Part shown: positions 48,737 to 56,646 of the stretch, in pieces
Position numbering within the stretch: position 1 is the first letter of the stretch
Layout: each line of letters begins with the position of its first letter
DNA from: a virus
DNA length: 64,000 nucleotides
Virus record (IMG/VR): IMGVR_UViG_3300046792_000213
Location: 1-64,000 of that record
Reading direction: 5' to 3' (one strand)
Translations under genes and position numbers: made by a program
The notes under the pieces: model-generated
Databases searched by the model: none
What the model was told of the DNA's origin: nothing
The model's input: only the letters and a program-made list of their open reading frames with translations

Positions 48737-49024
48737 ATGAAGCCGAGGTTGACACTGGAGGAACACCAAGACCTGGGGCTGTCCCTCGCTTGCGTCAGGG
48801 ACGAACTGGAGAAGCGGACCGCCCAGCTCGCCGACGCATACCCGCGTTCAGGACCAGAAGCGGTGCCGGGCAAGTTGCTCATTGATGCCCTGCGCTTGTT
48901 GGAGTCCGCACGATGCGAACTCGACCACATGATGTTCCGCGAGCACTGGGACGACGGAACCCCAGCGGTCTACTACCCGGACGATGACCAGCGGGCGACC
49001 TGGCGGCCAATCAGGCGGCGATGA
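48737..49024 (+). CDS. Hypothetical plus-strand protein divergent from ku
   Basis: 95 aa, ATG with GGAAAGG upstream. Helical (LTLEEHQDLGLSLACVRDEL), Arg-rich end. Ends at a strong convergent terminator. The 131-bp gap to ku (48606-48736) should hold two promoters; I see no clear operator there. Confidence 0.65.
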   Translation: MKPRLTLEEHQDLGLSLACVRDELEKRTAQLADAYPRSGPEAVPGKLLIDALRLLESARCELDHMMFREHWDDGTPAVYYPDDDQRATWRPIRRR

Positions 49025-49091
49025 GGCTATCCGAGGCAAGCAAGCAGCGGCTCGCTCCGGGTCGGCGAGCCGCGTGTGGCTACCCTGGCGC

Positions 49092-49128
49092 GCAGGCGCC
49101 CTCCCACTAGTCCTGGGAGGGCGCCTGC
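49092..49128. terminator. Bidirectional terminator, 15-bp perfect stem
   Basis: GCAGGCGCCCTCCCA and TGGGAGGGCGCCTGC flank CTAGTCC. It lies between the plus-strand gene ending 49024 and the minus-strand HNH gene ending 49147, so it serves both. Confidence 0.85.
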
Positions 49129-49146
49129 ATCGGTCAACGGCTCAGT

Positions 49147-49707
49147 TCACTCGCGTACTCGAGCTGTCGCGTCCCGCAGGATGGCGACCTTCGTGCCGCT
49201 ACTGATCGCGGTCACGTGGGTTCCGCCCTTGAGGGTGGACTCCCAGAGCTCGTCGACGATCCGCCGAATCGCTTCCTCGTCCGGGATGTCGGGGTTCGCC
49301 TCAAGTTCAGCGAGGACAGTCATGAACTCGGGGACCTGACGGAGAGCCTGGAACCAGTCGCTGACGTCCTCGATCTCCTTGCTTCCGCGTTCGGGACGCT
49401 CGGCGATCCAGCGCGCCATCTCGCTCGAGTCTGGCCAGTCCGGGGAGTCCCTATGGCACGGCGCACACAAAAGGATGACGTTCGACGCATTGTCCGAGCC
49501 GCCACGACTCGAGGGCACGACATGGGCACGCTCGAGCGTGGCCCGCTCCCAACTCGCCCGAGGCGTCGCCTTCGCCCAGCGCTCCGAGTGCCAGCCGCAG
49601 GCGAAGCAGCACGGCTCCTTCAAGTCCTCGAGCATCGGCGCGAACGCGTTGCGGTCAGGGCTCGAGGCCCAGTGCTGTGCGAGCTGCCACTTGTCAGGAA
49701 CTGTCAT
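49147..49707 (-). CDS. HNH endonuclease
   Basis: 186 aa. Zinc-type HNH: CCFACGWH, then LERAHVVPSSRGGSDNASNV and LLCAPCHRDSPD (Cys pairs with central His-His/Asn). The C-terminal half is helical (SDWFQALRQVPEFMTVLAEL). A free-standing nuclease next to the integrase; it may be a homing-type or restriction-like enzyme. Its DNA is rich in CTCGAG like the next two genes, unlike the surroundings. Confidence 0.8.
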   Translation of the reverse strand: MTVPDKWQLAQHWASSPDRNAFAPMLEDLKEPCCFACGWHSERWAKATPRASWERATLERAHVVPSSRGGSDNASNVILLCAPCHRDSPDWPDSSEMARWIAERPERGSKEIEDVSDWFQALRQVPEFMTVLAELEANPDIPDEEAIRRIVDELWESTLKGGTHVTAISSGTKVAILRDATARVRE

Positions 49708-49949
49708 GCCTGCCTCATCTCGTCGCGCGTTTGAACCGCGACCGGGGAGCCCCACCAGTTCTCGCCGAAGATTTCTACCAGCCGGTCGGCCACCTTGATG
49801 AGGCCCTTCTCGCGTAGTTGCTCGTCGGCGATCTCCGGGGCTTTCAGGTACTCAGCGATCCAGACGTCAAAGAGCACCGTCAGTTTGGCAGCCAACCAGT
49901 CCGTCGAGTCCGTGTCGTTGGCCTCGAGCAGGCGAGGGTCGATGTCCAT
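49704..49949 (-). CDS. Small helical protein between HNH and integrase genes
   Basis: 81 aa from ATG 49949 (GGAG at good spacing); a GTG at 49991 overlapping the integrase stop is the alternative start. Acidic, helical (WLAAKLTVLFDVWIAEYLKA). Overlaps the HNH gene by 4 bp, so may be its partner or inhibitor. Confidence 0.65.
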   Translation of the reverse strand: MDIDPRLLEANDTDSTDWLAAKLTVLFDVWIAEYLKAPEIADEQLREKGLIKVADRLVEIFGENWWGSPVAVQTRDEMRQA

Positions 49950-49987
49950 GCGTACTCCGCTTCGAGTGGCAACTGCGGGCGGGACGG

Positions 49988-51043
49988 TCACAGTCCGATC
50001 CCTCTCATCGGGTTCTCCTCGTGGGCGTCGACCGCGCGGATGTACTCGAGCACCTGCGGCGAGCCTTCAGCCCAGCGACCCTGAGCTCGGATGGCCGAGA
50101 TGGGCGCGCGCTTCTTGTACGCCTCGGCAGCCCCGCCGGCACGGAAGCCGTGGGCGGTGTAGACGAGGTTGTCTTTCGGGAGGACCCGGGTAGCGCGTCG
50201 CTGGACCATCTCGTTGATGGCGTCCCCGGACATGGTGTCGCCCGTGATCACGTCCCATCGGTTGATGGAGCGGAGGAGTCGCCCCGTGGTGATGCCGCGC
50301 TCGAGCAGCGCTTGGCGGTAGGCGCGGACGACGCGGATGGGGTCGGTGTCGTTGTGGATCCCTCGAGGGACGACGACTTCCTCTCCGGCGCCTTCCTGGT
50401 CGGTCTTGGAGGTCCGGATGAGGATGGTGAGGTCGCCTTCGTCGTCTTCGACGATGTCCTCGATGTGGAGCCCTGCGAGTTCGGAGCGGCGGGCCATCAT
50501 GGCGAAGCCGAGGATGAAGATGGTGCGGTCACGGAGGCCGGACAGCGTCTCGAGGTCGCAGTCCTCGATCAGCAGGCGCAGTTTGACCAGGCCGATGGCG
50601 GGCGCCTTGCGTTTCCGGGTGCCGCTTTCGGCGCGCTTCTTCCGGTAGCCCTTGAGGACGCGTCGGGCTTCACCGGTCTCGGGCTGGTGTGGATGGCCGG
50701 CCACCTTGTGGGCGGAGCGGATGACGGCAATGGCTTGCTCGATGCTCGAGGGCGCCAGTGGGCGGCCGGTGCTCGAGGGGGTGGTCGTGAGGTGGGTGAC
50801 GTACTCCCACAGGGTTCTGGCGGTTGCCGGGAGGGGGACGCGTCCTCGATCGGCGCACCACTTGGTGAAGGTGTCCCACTGGCGGCTGTATGCGCGCTGG
50901 GTGTTGTCGGGGATTGATTCCTCGAGGGCGCGAAGCGCTTCGTCGGAGACGTAGTGGTCTCGCTCGGTGTGGACGGCCGCTGGGACCGGTGCTCGCGGGG
51001 CTGGGAGATGGGGTCCGACGGAGGACTCGAGGGGTTCGCTCAT
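49988..51043 (-). CDS. int: Tyrosine recombinase / integrase
   Basis: 351 aa. N-terminal SAM-like core-binding region (NTQRAYSRQWDTFTKWCADR) and C-terminal catalytic domain with R185 in ARRSELAGL, K213 in TSKTDQEG, H298/R301 in TAHGFRAGG, W324 in GRWAEGS and Y334 in VLEYIRAV. All catalytic positions are present, so it should be active. It resembles phage/plasmid integrases that lack the long arm-binding domain. No attP with a tRNA end is evident next to it. CTCGAG clusters in this gene and the two after it. Confidence 0.9.
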   Translation of the reverse strand: MSEPLESSVGPHLPAPRAPVPAAVHTERDHYVSDEALRALEESIPDNTQRAYSRQWDTFTKWCADRGRVPLPATARTLWEYVTHLTTTPSSTGRPLAPSSIEQAIAVIRSAHKVAGHPHQPETGEARRVLKGYRKKRAESGTRKRKAPAIGLVKLRLLIEDCDLETLSGLRDRTIFILGFAMMARRSELAGLHIEDIVEDDEGDLTILIRTSKTDQEGAGEEVVVPRGIHNDTDPIRVVRAYRQALLERGITTGRLLRSINRWDVITGDTMSGDAINEMVQRRATRVLPKDNLVYTAHGFRAGGAAEAYKKRAPISAIRAQGRWAEGSPQVLEYIRAVDAHEENPMRGIGL

Positions 51044-51045
51044 CC

Positions 51046-51094
51046 CCCAATCTTACCGCCGATAAGGCAAGTTATCCGGGGTTAGAGTCAACTC
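51046..51094. promoter_or_regulatory. AT-richer region upstream of integrase
   Basis: Contains inverted TTACC-GCCGA-TAA and CTTA...TAAG elements around 51053-51067, and reads on the minus strand as a possible promoter (TTGCCT and TAAGAT). It is also the best nearby candidate for an integrase core-type or operator site. Confidence 0.35.
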
Positions 51095-51117
51095 GAAAGA
51101 TGCGAGCGCTCAAGTCA

Positions 51118-51339
51118 CTACGCCCCGAACAGCCCGTCCTGCTCGACCTCAAACCGCCCGGGCCCGCGCACCAGGACGTCGGCCCCGAGCTTGTGCGCGC
51201 ACCCCTCACCGAGTCCGCGAAGCCTCGCGTCCCGCGACTCCAACGGCCGGTGACACATCCCGCACCGGACGACGCGACGCCCCGCCGCCAGCACCTCGTC
51301 GTCGGTGGCGAGGCCAGGCAGCGGGGCGTCAGGGGTCAT
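51118..51339 (-). CDS. DUF6011-like zinc protein
   Basis: 73 aa. RCGMCHRPLESRDARLRGLG then EGCAHKLGAD fits the C-x2-C-x-R-P-L...R-x-x-G-x-G-x-x-C DUF6011 motif seen in actinophages. Last gene of the early operon before the integrase. Confidence 0.7.
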   Translation of the reverse strand: MTPDAPLPGLATDDEVLAAGRRVVRCGMCHRPLESRDARLRGLGEGCAHKLGADVLVRGPGRFEVEQDGLFGA

Positions 51340-51348
51340 GCGGGGAGG

Positions 51349-51786
51349 CTACCGGCGGGGGGGCTGGTCCGTTGTGGCCGCGATCGGTCCCGGGGTCTCG
51401 CGGTGGCAGTCGCAGGCGCATTCGGCCATGTCCTGCTTGCGGGTGATCCGGCAGGCGGTGTGCTGGCGCCGTTCCCAGTCTGCGAGCACGGCCATGGACG
51501 GCAGGTGGGTCTGTGCCGCGCGGTCGAGGGCGAGTGCGGTCTCGCAGGCGGTGGACACGTAGGGCCGCATATGCGGGGCGATCATCAGCCGCAGATGCTC
51601 GGGCAGGGCGTCGCGGTCGGACCCGGGCGGGGGCGGCACGTAGTCGGGCTGGGTGATCGCGATCCGCAGTCGCATGCTGTCGCCGAACTCGGCTTGCACG
51701 TGGTCGGCGATGCCCTGCGCCCACGACTGCGCGTCCCCGGCGTTGGGTGCGGTGATGTGGATGGTCAGGGCGACGGTAGTGGTCAT
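51349..51786 (-). CDS. Hypothetical protein
   Basis: 145 aa. Ferredoxin-like N-terminus (VALTIHITAPNAGDAQSWAQ) and helical middle with ADWERRQHTACRITRKQDMA, then CACDCHRETPG. Zinc or iron site possible. 4-bp overlap with the next gene. Confidence 0.6.
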   Translation of the reverse strand: MTTTVALTIHITAPNAGDAQSWAQGIADHVQAEFGDSMRLRIAITQPDYVPPPPGSDRDALPEHLRLMIAPHMRPYVSTACETALALDRAAQTHLPSMAVLADWERRQHTACRITRKQDMAECACDCHRETPGPIAATTDQPPRR

Positions 51787-52232
51787 TTGGCACCCCCTGA
51801 GGCGACGGCCGCAGCGACGATGATCCACCCTTTGTGCCAGGCCTGGTCCATGAGGTAGCCGGCACCTGGGTCTCGTTCGAGCCATCCGGCGTGTCCGGTG
51901 TTTGCAGCGAGGCGGACGATTCCGCGGGGGTGCTTGTCTCGCCAGCGGCCGCCTTGCCGGTCGGCGATGTAGTGGGTGGCGGCGGAGATGGCGAGTGCTG
52001 CTGCTGCGCAGCCGGGGGTGAGGCGGAGTCCGAGGAGGCGTTGCCCGGCCAGGAGGGTGGCGGCTTGGGTGGCGGTGTAGGTGGCGACGTGCTTGGCGCA
52101 GGCTCGGGCGCCTTCCGGGCCAGGCTTCCCCTTCACGGTGGCTTGTGAATCGACTTGCACCCAGTGGTCGGCGACCTCGTGGGATGCGGTGAGGAGGGCG
52201 TAGGTGGCGGCGAATCGGGCGGTGGTGGTCAC
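51783..52232 (-). CDS. Small integral membrane protein
   Basis: 149 aa, GTG. HEVADHWVQVDSQATVKG near the start, then hydrophobic helices (TQAATLLAGQRLLGLRLTPG; CAAAALAISAATHYIADRQG; GWIIVAAAVASG). His/Asp motif HxxxD-W recalls the DUF3307-type membrane proteins. Function unknown. Confidence 0.6.
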   Translation of the reverse strand: MTTTARFAATYALLTASHEVADHWVQVDSQATVKGKPGPEGARACAKHVATYTATQAATLLAGQRLLGLRLTPGCAAAALAISAATHYIADRQGGRWRDKHPRGIVRLAANTGHAGWLERDPGAGYLMDQAWHKGWIIVAAAVASGGAK

Positions 52233-52402
52233 TGGTTCCTCCGTGCGTCTCGCCGGGCCTGCCGTCTGGTCGCCCGGTTGGGTGTGGGCGGGTCGTCCCA
52301 CCCGTAGGGGCTGCCGCCGCGGTCGTCGGGCACGACCACCTCGTAGCGGCGGAGTTCGGTTTCCCAGTGGGCGCCGACGGTCCCGGCGCGCTCGGTGGTC
52401 AC
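52229..52402 (-). CDS. 57-aa basic protein
   Basis: GTG coupled by 4-bp overlaps at both ends. Ends in a strongly basic tail (TRRQARRDARRNQ), so probably binds nucleic acid or the ribosome. Not recognised. Confidence 0.55.
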   Translation of the reverse strand: MTTERAGTVGAHWETELRRYEVVVPDDRGGSPYGWDDPPTPNRATRRQARRDARRNQ

Positions 52403-52623
52403 GGCTGCTCCTCTTCGGCGCGGCGGGCCACGGCTTCGGCGTCCGCGATGGCGCAGGGCTTGCAGACGTCGGTGACGCCGCCTTCGACGGCGTTCAGGTC
52501 GTCCACGGTGAAGTAGCCGAAGCAGAACTGGCGCATGACCCTGCCGTCGGTGAGACGGGTCAAGAGGGTCCGGGTGTGCCCGTCCCCGTAGTCGACGGTC
52601 AGGAAGTCGACCGGCTCAGGCAT
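52399..52623 (-). CDS. Small hypothetical protein with Cys pair
   Basis: 74 aa. FLTVDYGDGHTRTLLTRLTD and CKPCAIADAEAVARRAEEE. Overlaps neighbours by 4 and 8 bp. Not recognised. Confidence 0.55.
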   Translation of the reverse strand: MPEPVDFLTVDYGDGHTRTLLTRLTDGRVMRQFCFGYFTVDDLNAVEGGVTDVCKPCAIADAEAVARRAEEEQP

Positions 52624-53011
52624 GGGGTGCCTCCAGCTTGGCGACGTGGTCGGCGGCACCCTCGAAGAGGTGGGCGAGTTGGATGGCCGTGTGGTCGTCG
52701 GCCCACACTCCGATGATCTGGTGTGCGTGCCGGACGGCCTCGGAGAAGGACCCCGCTGTCCATGCCGGGGTCGGGAGTCCACCGGCCTCGGCTGCGGGGT
52801 CGATAAGACTGGCCACCACGATGAGGGCGACGCCTTCGGCAAGAGCGTGCTCGGGCGTTATGGCGGCGATGAAGCTGTTGAAGTCGACGGATCCATAGAC
52901 GGCGCGACGCAGCGCCAGGTACGGCCCCTCGTCGACGTACCAAGCCGCTTCGGTCAGCGCCTTGGAGACGGTGGGCGCGATAGGTAGGGCGGCGAGTTCG
53001 GTCACAGACAT
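52616..53011 (-). CDS. Hypothetical protein
   Basis: 131 aa, ATG. Helical and acidic (SVTELAALPIAPTVSKALTE; FSEAVRHAHQIIGVWADDHT). Preceded by AAAGGACC. Not recognised. Confidence 0.6.
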   Translation of the reverse strand: MSVTELAALPIAPTVSKALTEAAWYVDEGPYLALRRAVYGSVDFNSFIAAITPEHALAEGVALIVVASLIDPAAEAGGLPTPAWTAGSFSEAVRHAHQIIGVWADDHTAIQLAHLFEGAADHVAKLEAPHA

Positions 53012-53033
53012 GCTCACAGCGGGTCCTTTCTGG

Positions 53034-53059
53034 GTGCCCGGCCGGGTAGGGCCGGGCAC
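53034..53059 (-). terminator. Hairpin between early genes
   Basis: GTGCCCGGCC and GGCCGGGCAC form a perfect 10-bp stem in the 81-bp gap before the gene at 53011. No U-tract; probable attenuator. Confidence 0.5.
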
Positions 53060-53092
53060 CGTGAGGTGGGGGTCAGTGGGTGGGGGGCTGGT

Positions 53093-53377
53093 TCATCCGT
53101 GCAGGCGCCAGGCCGAGTAGGGCTCTGGTAGCGGTTCCTTGCCGCGCCCGGAGTCGAAGGGGCGGCGAAGGGTCCATTGGTGGCCGCAGTTGCCGCAGAC
53201 GGCTCGGACTCGGACCGGGTCGCCGTGGCGCAGCTCGAAGTGCTGAACGGCCGGGTGGACGGTTCCGTCCGGGTCGACGGCGGCTTGCCCCCAGTCGAGG
53301 TAGCCGTCGATGTCCTCGGCGAGACTGACCGGGCTGCCGCACTTGGTACACGGGAGCGGGCGGGGCTCGGTGGTCAC
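53093..53377 (-). CDS. Small zinc-ribbon protein
   Basis: 94 aa, GTG. CTKCGSPVSLAEDIDGYLDW and later CGNCGHQWTLRRPF make a C4 ribbon with a Trp. Overlaps the next gene by 4 bp. Confidence 0.65.
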   Translation of the reverse strand: MTTEPRPLPCTKCGSPVSLAEDIDGYLDWGQAAVDPDGTVHPAVQHFELRHGDPVRVRAVCGNCGHQWTLRRPFDSGRGKEPLPEPYSAWRLHG

Positions 53378-53799
53378 GGTCCCTCCTTGGCGTTTGCGCC
53401 CATGTCGGTGGTGGTGGCCGCGAACTCCGCGGCGAGCGACGGGTGCGTGAACCGGATCGGCTTGCCCAGCTCCCGGGCGTAGGCGATCTCGCTGCGGGTG
53501 GAGTCCCCCGCGTAGTCGCCGACGACCAGCACCTCGTCGGCCAGCCGGATCTTCGCCCGGTGCAGCTCGTCCAGGTCCACCTTCACGGCGGCGGCGTCCG
53601 CGTAGCCGGCCCCGGGGCGCTTCATGTCAACGTCCGGGCGGACGACGATCCGCCCGTTCAGGGTCTCGGCCCATGCGGCGTCGGCCATCTCCTGCCAGAA
53701 ACGGGTGGACCCGCAGATCACGGTGATGCGGGGGATCGACAGGCGGCGCTTCGCGTCGGCGAGCTTCTCTTCCGGGCTGAGCAGTTCGGGGTACGACAT
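53374..53799 (-). CDS. Nucleoside 2-deoxyribosyltransferase-like (DUF4406) protein
   Basis: 141 aa. RITVICGSTRFWQEMADAAW, DVDMKRPGAGYA, LHRAKIRLADEVLVVGDYAG and DSTRSEIAYARELGKPIRFT match the Rossmann-like deoxyribosyltransferase/DUF4406 fold with the Ser-x-Glu (SEIA) catalytic-like motif. In phages such enzymes may salvage or modify nucleotides or act as NAD/nucleotide sensors. Start ATG 53799 with GGAG upstream. Confidence 0.75.
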   Translation of the reverse strand: MSYPELLSPEEKLADAKRRLSIPRITVICGSTRFWQEMADAAWAETLNGRIVVRPDVDMKRPGAGYADAAAVKVDLDELHRAKIRLADEVLVVGDYAGDSTRSEIAYARELGKPIRFTHPSLAAEFAATTTDMGANAKEGP

Positions 53800-54086
53800 C
53801 AGGACTCCTTCGGGGTGGTGGTGATGCGGGCCGGGCAGAACGTGGCGCCGATGCCGTCGGCGAGGCTGAGCCACATGAACTCGCCCTGGGTGCGGTCCCG
53901 GTTGGTGCGGAACAGGCAGTCGGCGTACTCGGGGTGGCCCATTTCGGTGAGGACCGGTGTCAGGTACGGGATGGCGTACTCGGCAACCGTGCGGTGGAAG
54001 ACGTTCCGGTCGTCGGCGTCCAGCGTCAGCGGCGGCACCGGGTGGGTGTCACCGACCTTGCCGAACTCAATGCGGTAGGTGGTCAC
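53799..54086 (-). CDS. Hypothetical protein
   Basis: 95 aa, GTG. Compact alpha/beta (YRIEFGKVGDTHPVPPLTLD; LFRTNRDRTQGEFMWLSLAD). Its TGA overlaps the next ATG. Not recognised. Confidence 0.6.
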   Translation of the reverse strand: MTTYRIEFGKVGDTHPVPPLTLDADDRNVFHRTVAEYAIPYLTPVLTEMGHPEYADCLFRTNRDRTQGEFMWLSLADGIGATFCPARITTTPKES

Positions 54087-54122
54087 GGGTGCTCCTTGGT
54101 GGTCGGGTACGGTCCGGGGTGG

Positions 54123-54153
54123 CACCCCCGCCTGTTACGAGCAGGCGGGGGTG
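54123..54153 (-). terminator. Strong hairpin between early genes
   Basis: CACCCCCGCCTG and CAGGCGGGGGTG form a 12-bp perfect stem after the gene ending at 54164. Without a U-tract; attenuator or terminator. Confidence 0.6.
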
Positions 54154-54163
54154 TCGTGCGGGG

Positions 54164-54529
54164 TCATGCGGCGGCGGGTTCGTTGTCGTCTTCGTCGTCG
54201 GGCTGCGGGTGGTCGAACGCGCGTCCTTGGTCGTCCGGGTGGAGCGTCCGGTAGCAGGCGGCGCAGAGTTGGTCGTCGATGAAGCGCCAGGTAAAGCCGT
54301 GACGGGCGTCGGCGTTCGGGGCATACGGGAAGGTGTGCTGTCCGCAGCGGGTGATGGTTGGTGTACCGAGTAGGCCGGCGAGGGCCTGACCGCTGCCGTC
54401 CATCGGGATGGCCTCGTCCGGCTCGACCGTTGGGCCGGGGTCGGGGGGAAGTACCAGCAGGTGCACGGTGCCTGTGCCGATCGTCCGGATGAACCGAATG
54501 TCAGCGCCTGCGGGAAGTCGTTCGGCCAT
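54164..54529 (-). CDS. Zinc-containing small protein
   Basis: 121 aa from ATG 54529 (a GTG precedes it; the previous stop overlaps). TRCGQHTFPYAPNADARHGF then CAACYRTLHPDDQ: likely one zinc site; acidic tail. Not recognised. Confidence 0.6.
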   Translation of the reverse strand: MAERLPAGADIRFIRTIGTGTVHLLVLPPDPGPTVEPDEAIPMDGSGQALAGLLGTPTITRCGQHTFPYAPNADARHGFTWRFIDDQLCAACYRTLHPDDQGRAFDHPQPDDEDDNEPAAA

Positions 54530-54789
54530 CACGCGCCCCTATTGACGGCGAGCCAGTCCCTGCCGGCCGGGGTGACTTTGACGGGCGTGTCGGGGCCGCC
54601 GTCCCCGACGTCGATGAGTCCCTGGTTGTCGAGTGGCCAGAAGGTGCGGCCGTTGAAGACGTGGTTGGTGTGCGGGTGCTGGTAGCGGGCTCGGGGCTGG
54701 AGCTTGAAGACCACGCCGTCGCCGGCGTCGTGGTCGGCGATCTGGCGGAGGAGCTTGATGGCGGTCGGGGTGAGGTTGATCTCGGTCAT
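54529..54789 (-). CDS. Winged-helix-like small protein
   Basis: 86 aa. INLTPTAIKLLRQIADHDAG, then FWPLDNQGLIDVGDG and VKVTPAGRDWLAVN follow a MarR/winged-helix arrangement (helix-turn-helix with beta wing). Possible DNA-binding protein. Confidence 0.6.
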   Translation of the reverse strand: MTEINLTPTAIKLLRQIADHDAGDGVVFKLQPRARYQHPHTNHVFNGRTFWPLDNQGLIDVGDGGPDTPVKVTPAGRDWLAVNRGA

Positions 54790-54950
54790 TTCGGGTCTCC
54801 GTTCGGGTTGTCGGTTGATCGGATGGGCTGTGCGCCTCGCTGCCGCTCTCCCGTGTCGGGCTCCGGTTCCCCGCCGGACCCCTGCGAGGCGGCGAGAGGG
54901 CCCGTCAGGCGCGTTCTCGGGCCTGTTCCGGTGAACCCGTCCGGCCTCAC
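54786..54950 (-). CDS. 54-aa hydrophilic protein
   Basis: GTG start and TGA stop each overlap neighbours by 4 bp; Pro/Gly/Arg-rich (LTGPLAASQGSGGEPEPDTG), probably disordered. Supported by coupling only. Confidence 0.5.
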   Translation of the reverse strand: MRPDGFTGTGPRTRLTGPLAASQGSGGEPEPDTGERQRGAQPIRSTDNPNGDPK

Positions 54951-55252
54951 CGCGCACCACCCGGGGCGGCAGGGGTGCCGTCGGCGTTCCGCACCAGCCG
55001 GTAGCCGGTCCGGCGCGTCGGGTCGTCGTGGAGCAGGCGGGCGGCGATCTGGCGGCGGCGGTCCAGGAACTCCCGCCCGTCGCGGCTGCGGTGAACCGTG
55101 GCGACGAGCACCTTGCTGTCCTCGAACAGCCCCGGGTGGAGCACGCGGATGCGGATGTAGTGCTCGCCGGACTTGGAGCGCGAGGGCGCGCACGCCACGT
55201 ACTCCTGATCGAGCTCCACGGCGGGTTCGGGCGGCTCGGGCGGCTTGTTCAC
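54947..55252 (-). CDS. Basic hypothetical protein
   Basis: 101 aa from GTG 55252 with GGAGGAACC upstream. Acidic/Pro start, then beta-rich basic core (HYIRIRVLHPGLFEDSKVLV; FLDRRRQIAARLL). Not recognised. Confidence 0.6.
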   Translation of the reverse strand: MNKPPEPPEPAVELDQEYVACAPSRSKSGEHYIRIRVLHPGLFEDSKVLVATVHRSRDGREFLDRRRQIAARLLHDDPTRRTGYRLVRNADGTPAAPGGAR

Positions 55253-55321
55253 TGGTTCCTCCGGGTTGAGGTCGGACGGTTGCTGGCGGCGATCCGTGCA
55301 GGTCACCGGGTTAGGCGGGGG

Positions 55322-56245
55322 TCAGGCGGCGGGGTTCGGGTTCCCGAAGTCGAGGTGGGTTTGACCGAGGCGGTTCCGCAGCGCCAGGTCGTGACACGCC
55401 GGGTCGAGGTCGACTCCGACGTACTTCCGGTCGAGCCGGAGCGCCGCAGCCCCAGTGGTGCCCGAGCCGGAGAACGGGTCCAGAACCACGCCGCCAGGCT
55501 TGCAGCCAGCCTTGATGCAGCGCTCCGGCACATCAATCGGAAAGGTGGCGAAGTGCTCGACCCTCCCGGACTTGTTGGGCCGGTTCGCCAGCGACCAGAC
55601 GTCACCCGGGTTCCGCCCCATGGGGTGCGACCGGACGTGCGCGCCACCGAGGGCGTCCAGTCCGTCCTGCTTGCCGTTGGTCCACGGCTTGGCTTCCCGA
55701 TACAGGCCTTGTGCTGCTGGTGCTGCCGCGCGCTGCTGGTACTTAGCGGTGAACTCGCTGATCGGCTCACGGATCGGGTCAAGGTCGAACAGGTACCGTT
55801 CCGACTTGGCCAGCAGGATCACGTGCTCGTAGCGGCTGGACAGTCGGTCTTTGTGCGGCTCCGGCATGGCGTTGGTCTGGTGCCAGATCACGTCGTTCCT
55901 GACGATCCAGCCGTCGTCTTGGAGGGCGATGGCAACCCGGCTTGGGATGAGCTGGAGCTGTTTGCTTGATCCGTAGCTGTCGCCGAGGTTGATCCAGCAG
56001 GTGCCGTCGATGGCGAGGACCCGGCGTGCCTCGTGGAAGACGGCGGTCATGGTGGCCACGTACTCAGCGCGAGTGGCCTCCCACCCGTATTGGCCTTGGA
56101 TGCCGTAGTCGCGCTGCTTCCAGTAGGGCGGGCTGGTGACGATGCAGTCGACCGACGACTCCGGCATCGAGCGCAGGACGTCGAGGGTGTCGCCGAGGAG
56201 CAGCGTCACCTGATCGTCGCGGTAGTGCTCGGTGGGCGCGGTCAC
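55322..56245 (-). CDS. DNA methyltransferase (beta class, N4-C or N6-A)
   Basis: 307 aa. Motif IV SPPYW (CIVTSPPYWKQRDYG, about 36-50) comes before AdoMet motif I DPFSGSGTTGAAALRL (about 262-277), the beta-class order. VITGDTL-like LLLGDTLDVLRSMP and HVILLAKSERYLFDLDPI fit the family. It has no target-recognition extension beyond the usual insert, and no paired nuclease is adjacent, so it is an orphan enzyme that could protect phage DNA. Target unknown. Confidence 0.9.
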   Translation of the reverse strand: MTAPTEHYRDDQVTLLLGDTLDVLRSMPESSVDCIVTSPPYWKQRDYGIQGQYGWEATRAEYVATMTAVFHEARRVLAIDGTCWINLGDSYGSSKQLQLIPSRVAIALQDDGWIVRNDVIWHQTNAMPEPHKDRLSSRYEHVILLAKSERYLFDLDPIREPISEFTAKYQQRAAAPAAQGLYREAKPWTNGKQDGLDALGGAHVRSHPMGRNPGDVWSLANRPNKSGRVEHFATFPIDVPERCIKAGCKPGGVVLDPFSGSGTTGAAALRLDRKYVGVDLDPACHDLALRNRLGQTHLDFGNPNPAA

Positions 56246-56409
56246 TGCTGGCCTCGGTTCGGGTAGGCGCGGGTGAACCATTTGCAGCCGGTGCACAGCC
56301 AGGCCGGGGCGCTGGTGCAGCCGTCGCTGTACGCGGGGTCGTAATCGAAGGTGTGGCTGCCGCATTCGGGGCAGGTGTCGGGCCGGTCGTCCGGCGCGGG
56401 GGCGCTCAC
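56242..56409 (-). CDS. Zinc-ribbon small protein
   Basis: 55 aa, GTG. CPECGSHTFDYDPAYSDGC then CTGCKWFTRAYP. Coupled by 4 bp to the methyltransferase and the upstream gene. Confidence 0.6.
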   Translation of the reverse strand: MSAPAPDDRPDTCPECGSHTFDYDPAYSDGCTSAPAWLCTGCKWFTRAYPNRGQQ

Positions 56410-56612
56410 TGCCCGGCCTTGACCGCGGCGCGGAGGCGCTTGAACAGGTCGGCGGCCTCCTGCGGGTAGTGGTCTTCGCCGTCGTCCTCGCTGCACTCGA
56501 TGCCTTTGTGCAGGTCGTAGTCGAGGAGGGCGAGGTACTTGCGGAGGGCGGTCTCCACCTGCTGGGCCGTCACGGTCACGGTCTCGGGGGTCGGTTCGGG
56601 CTGGGCGGTCAC
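56406..56612 (-). CDS. Small acidic helical protein
   Basis: 68 aa, GTG. TAQQVETALRKYLALLDYDL and YPQEAADLFKRLRAAVKAGQ. Not recognised. Confidence 0.55.
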   Translation of the reverse strand: MTAQPEPTPETVTVTAQQVETALRKYLALLDYDLHKGIECSEDDGEDHYPQEAADLFKRLRAAVKAGQ

Positions 56613-56646
56613 GGCGGGTCCTTCCGGTTCGGGTGCGGTGCGGGGG

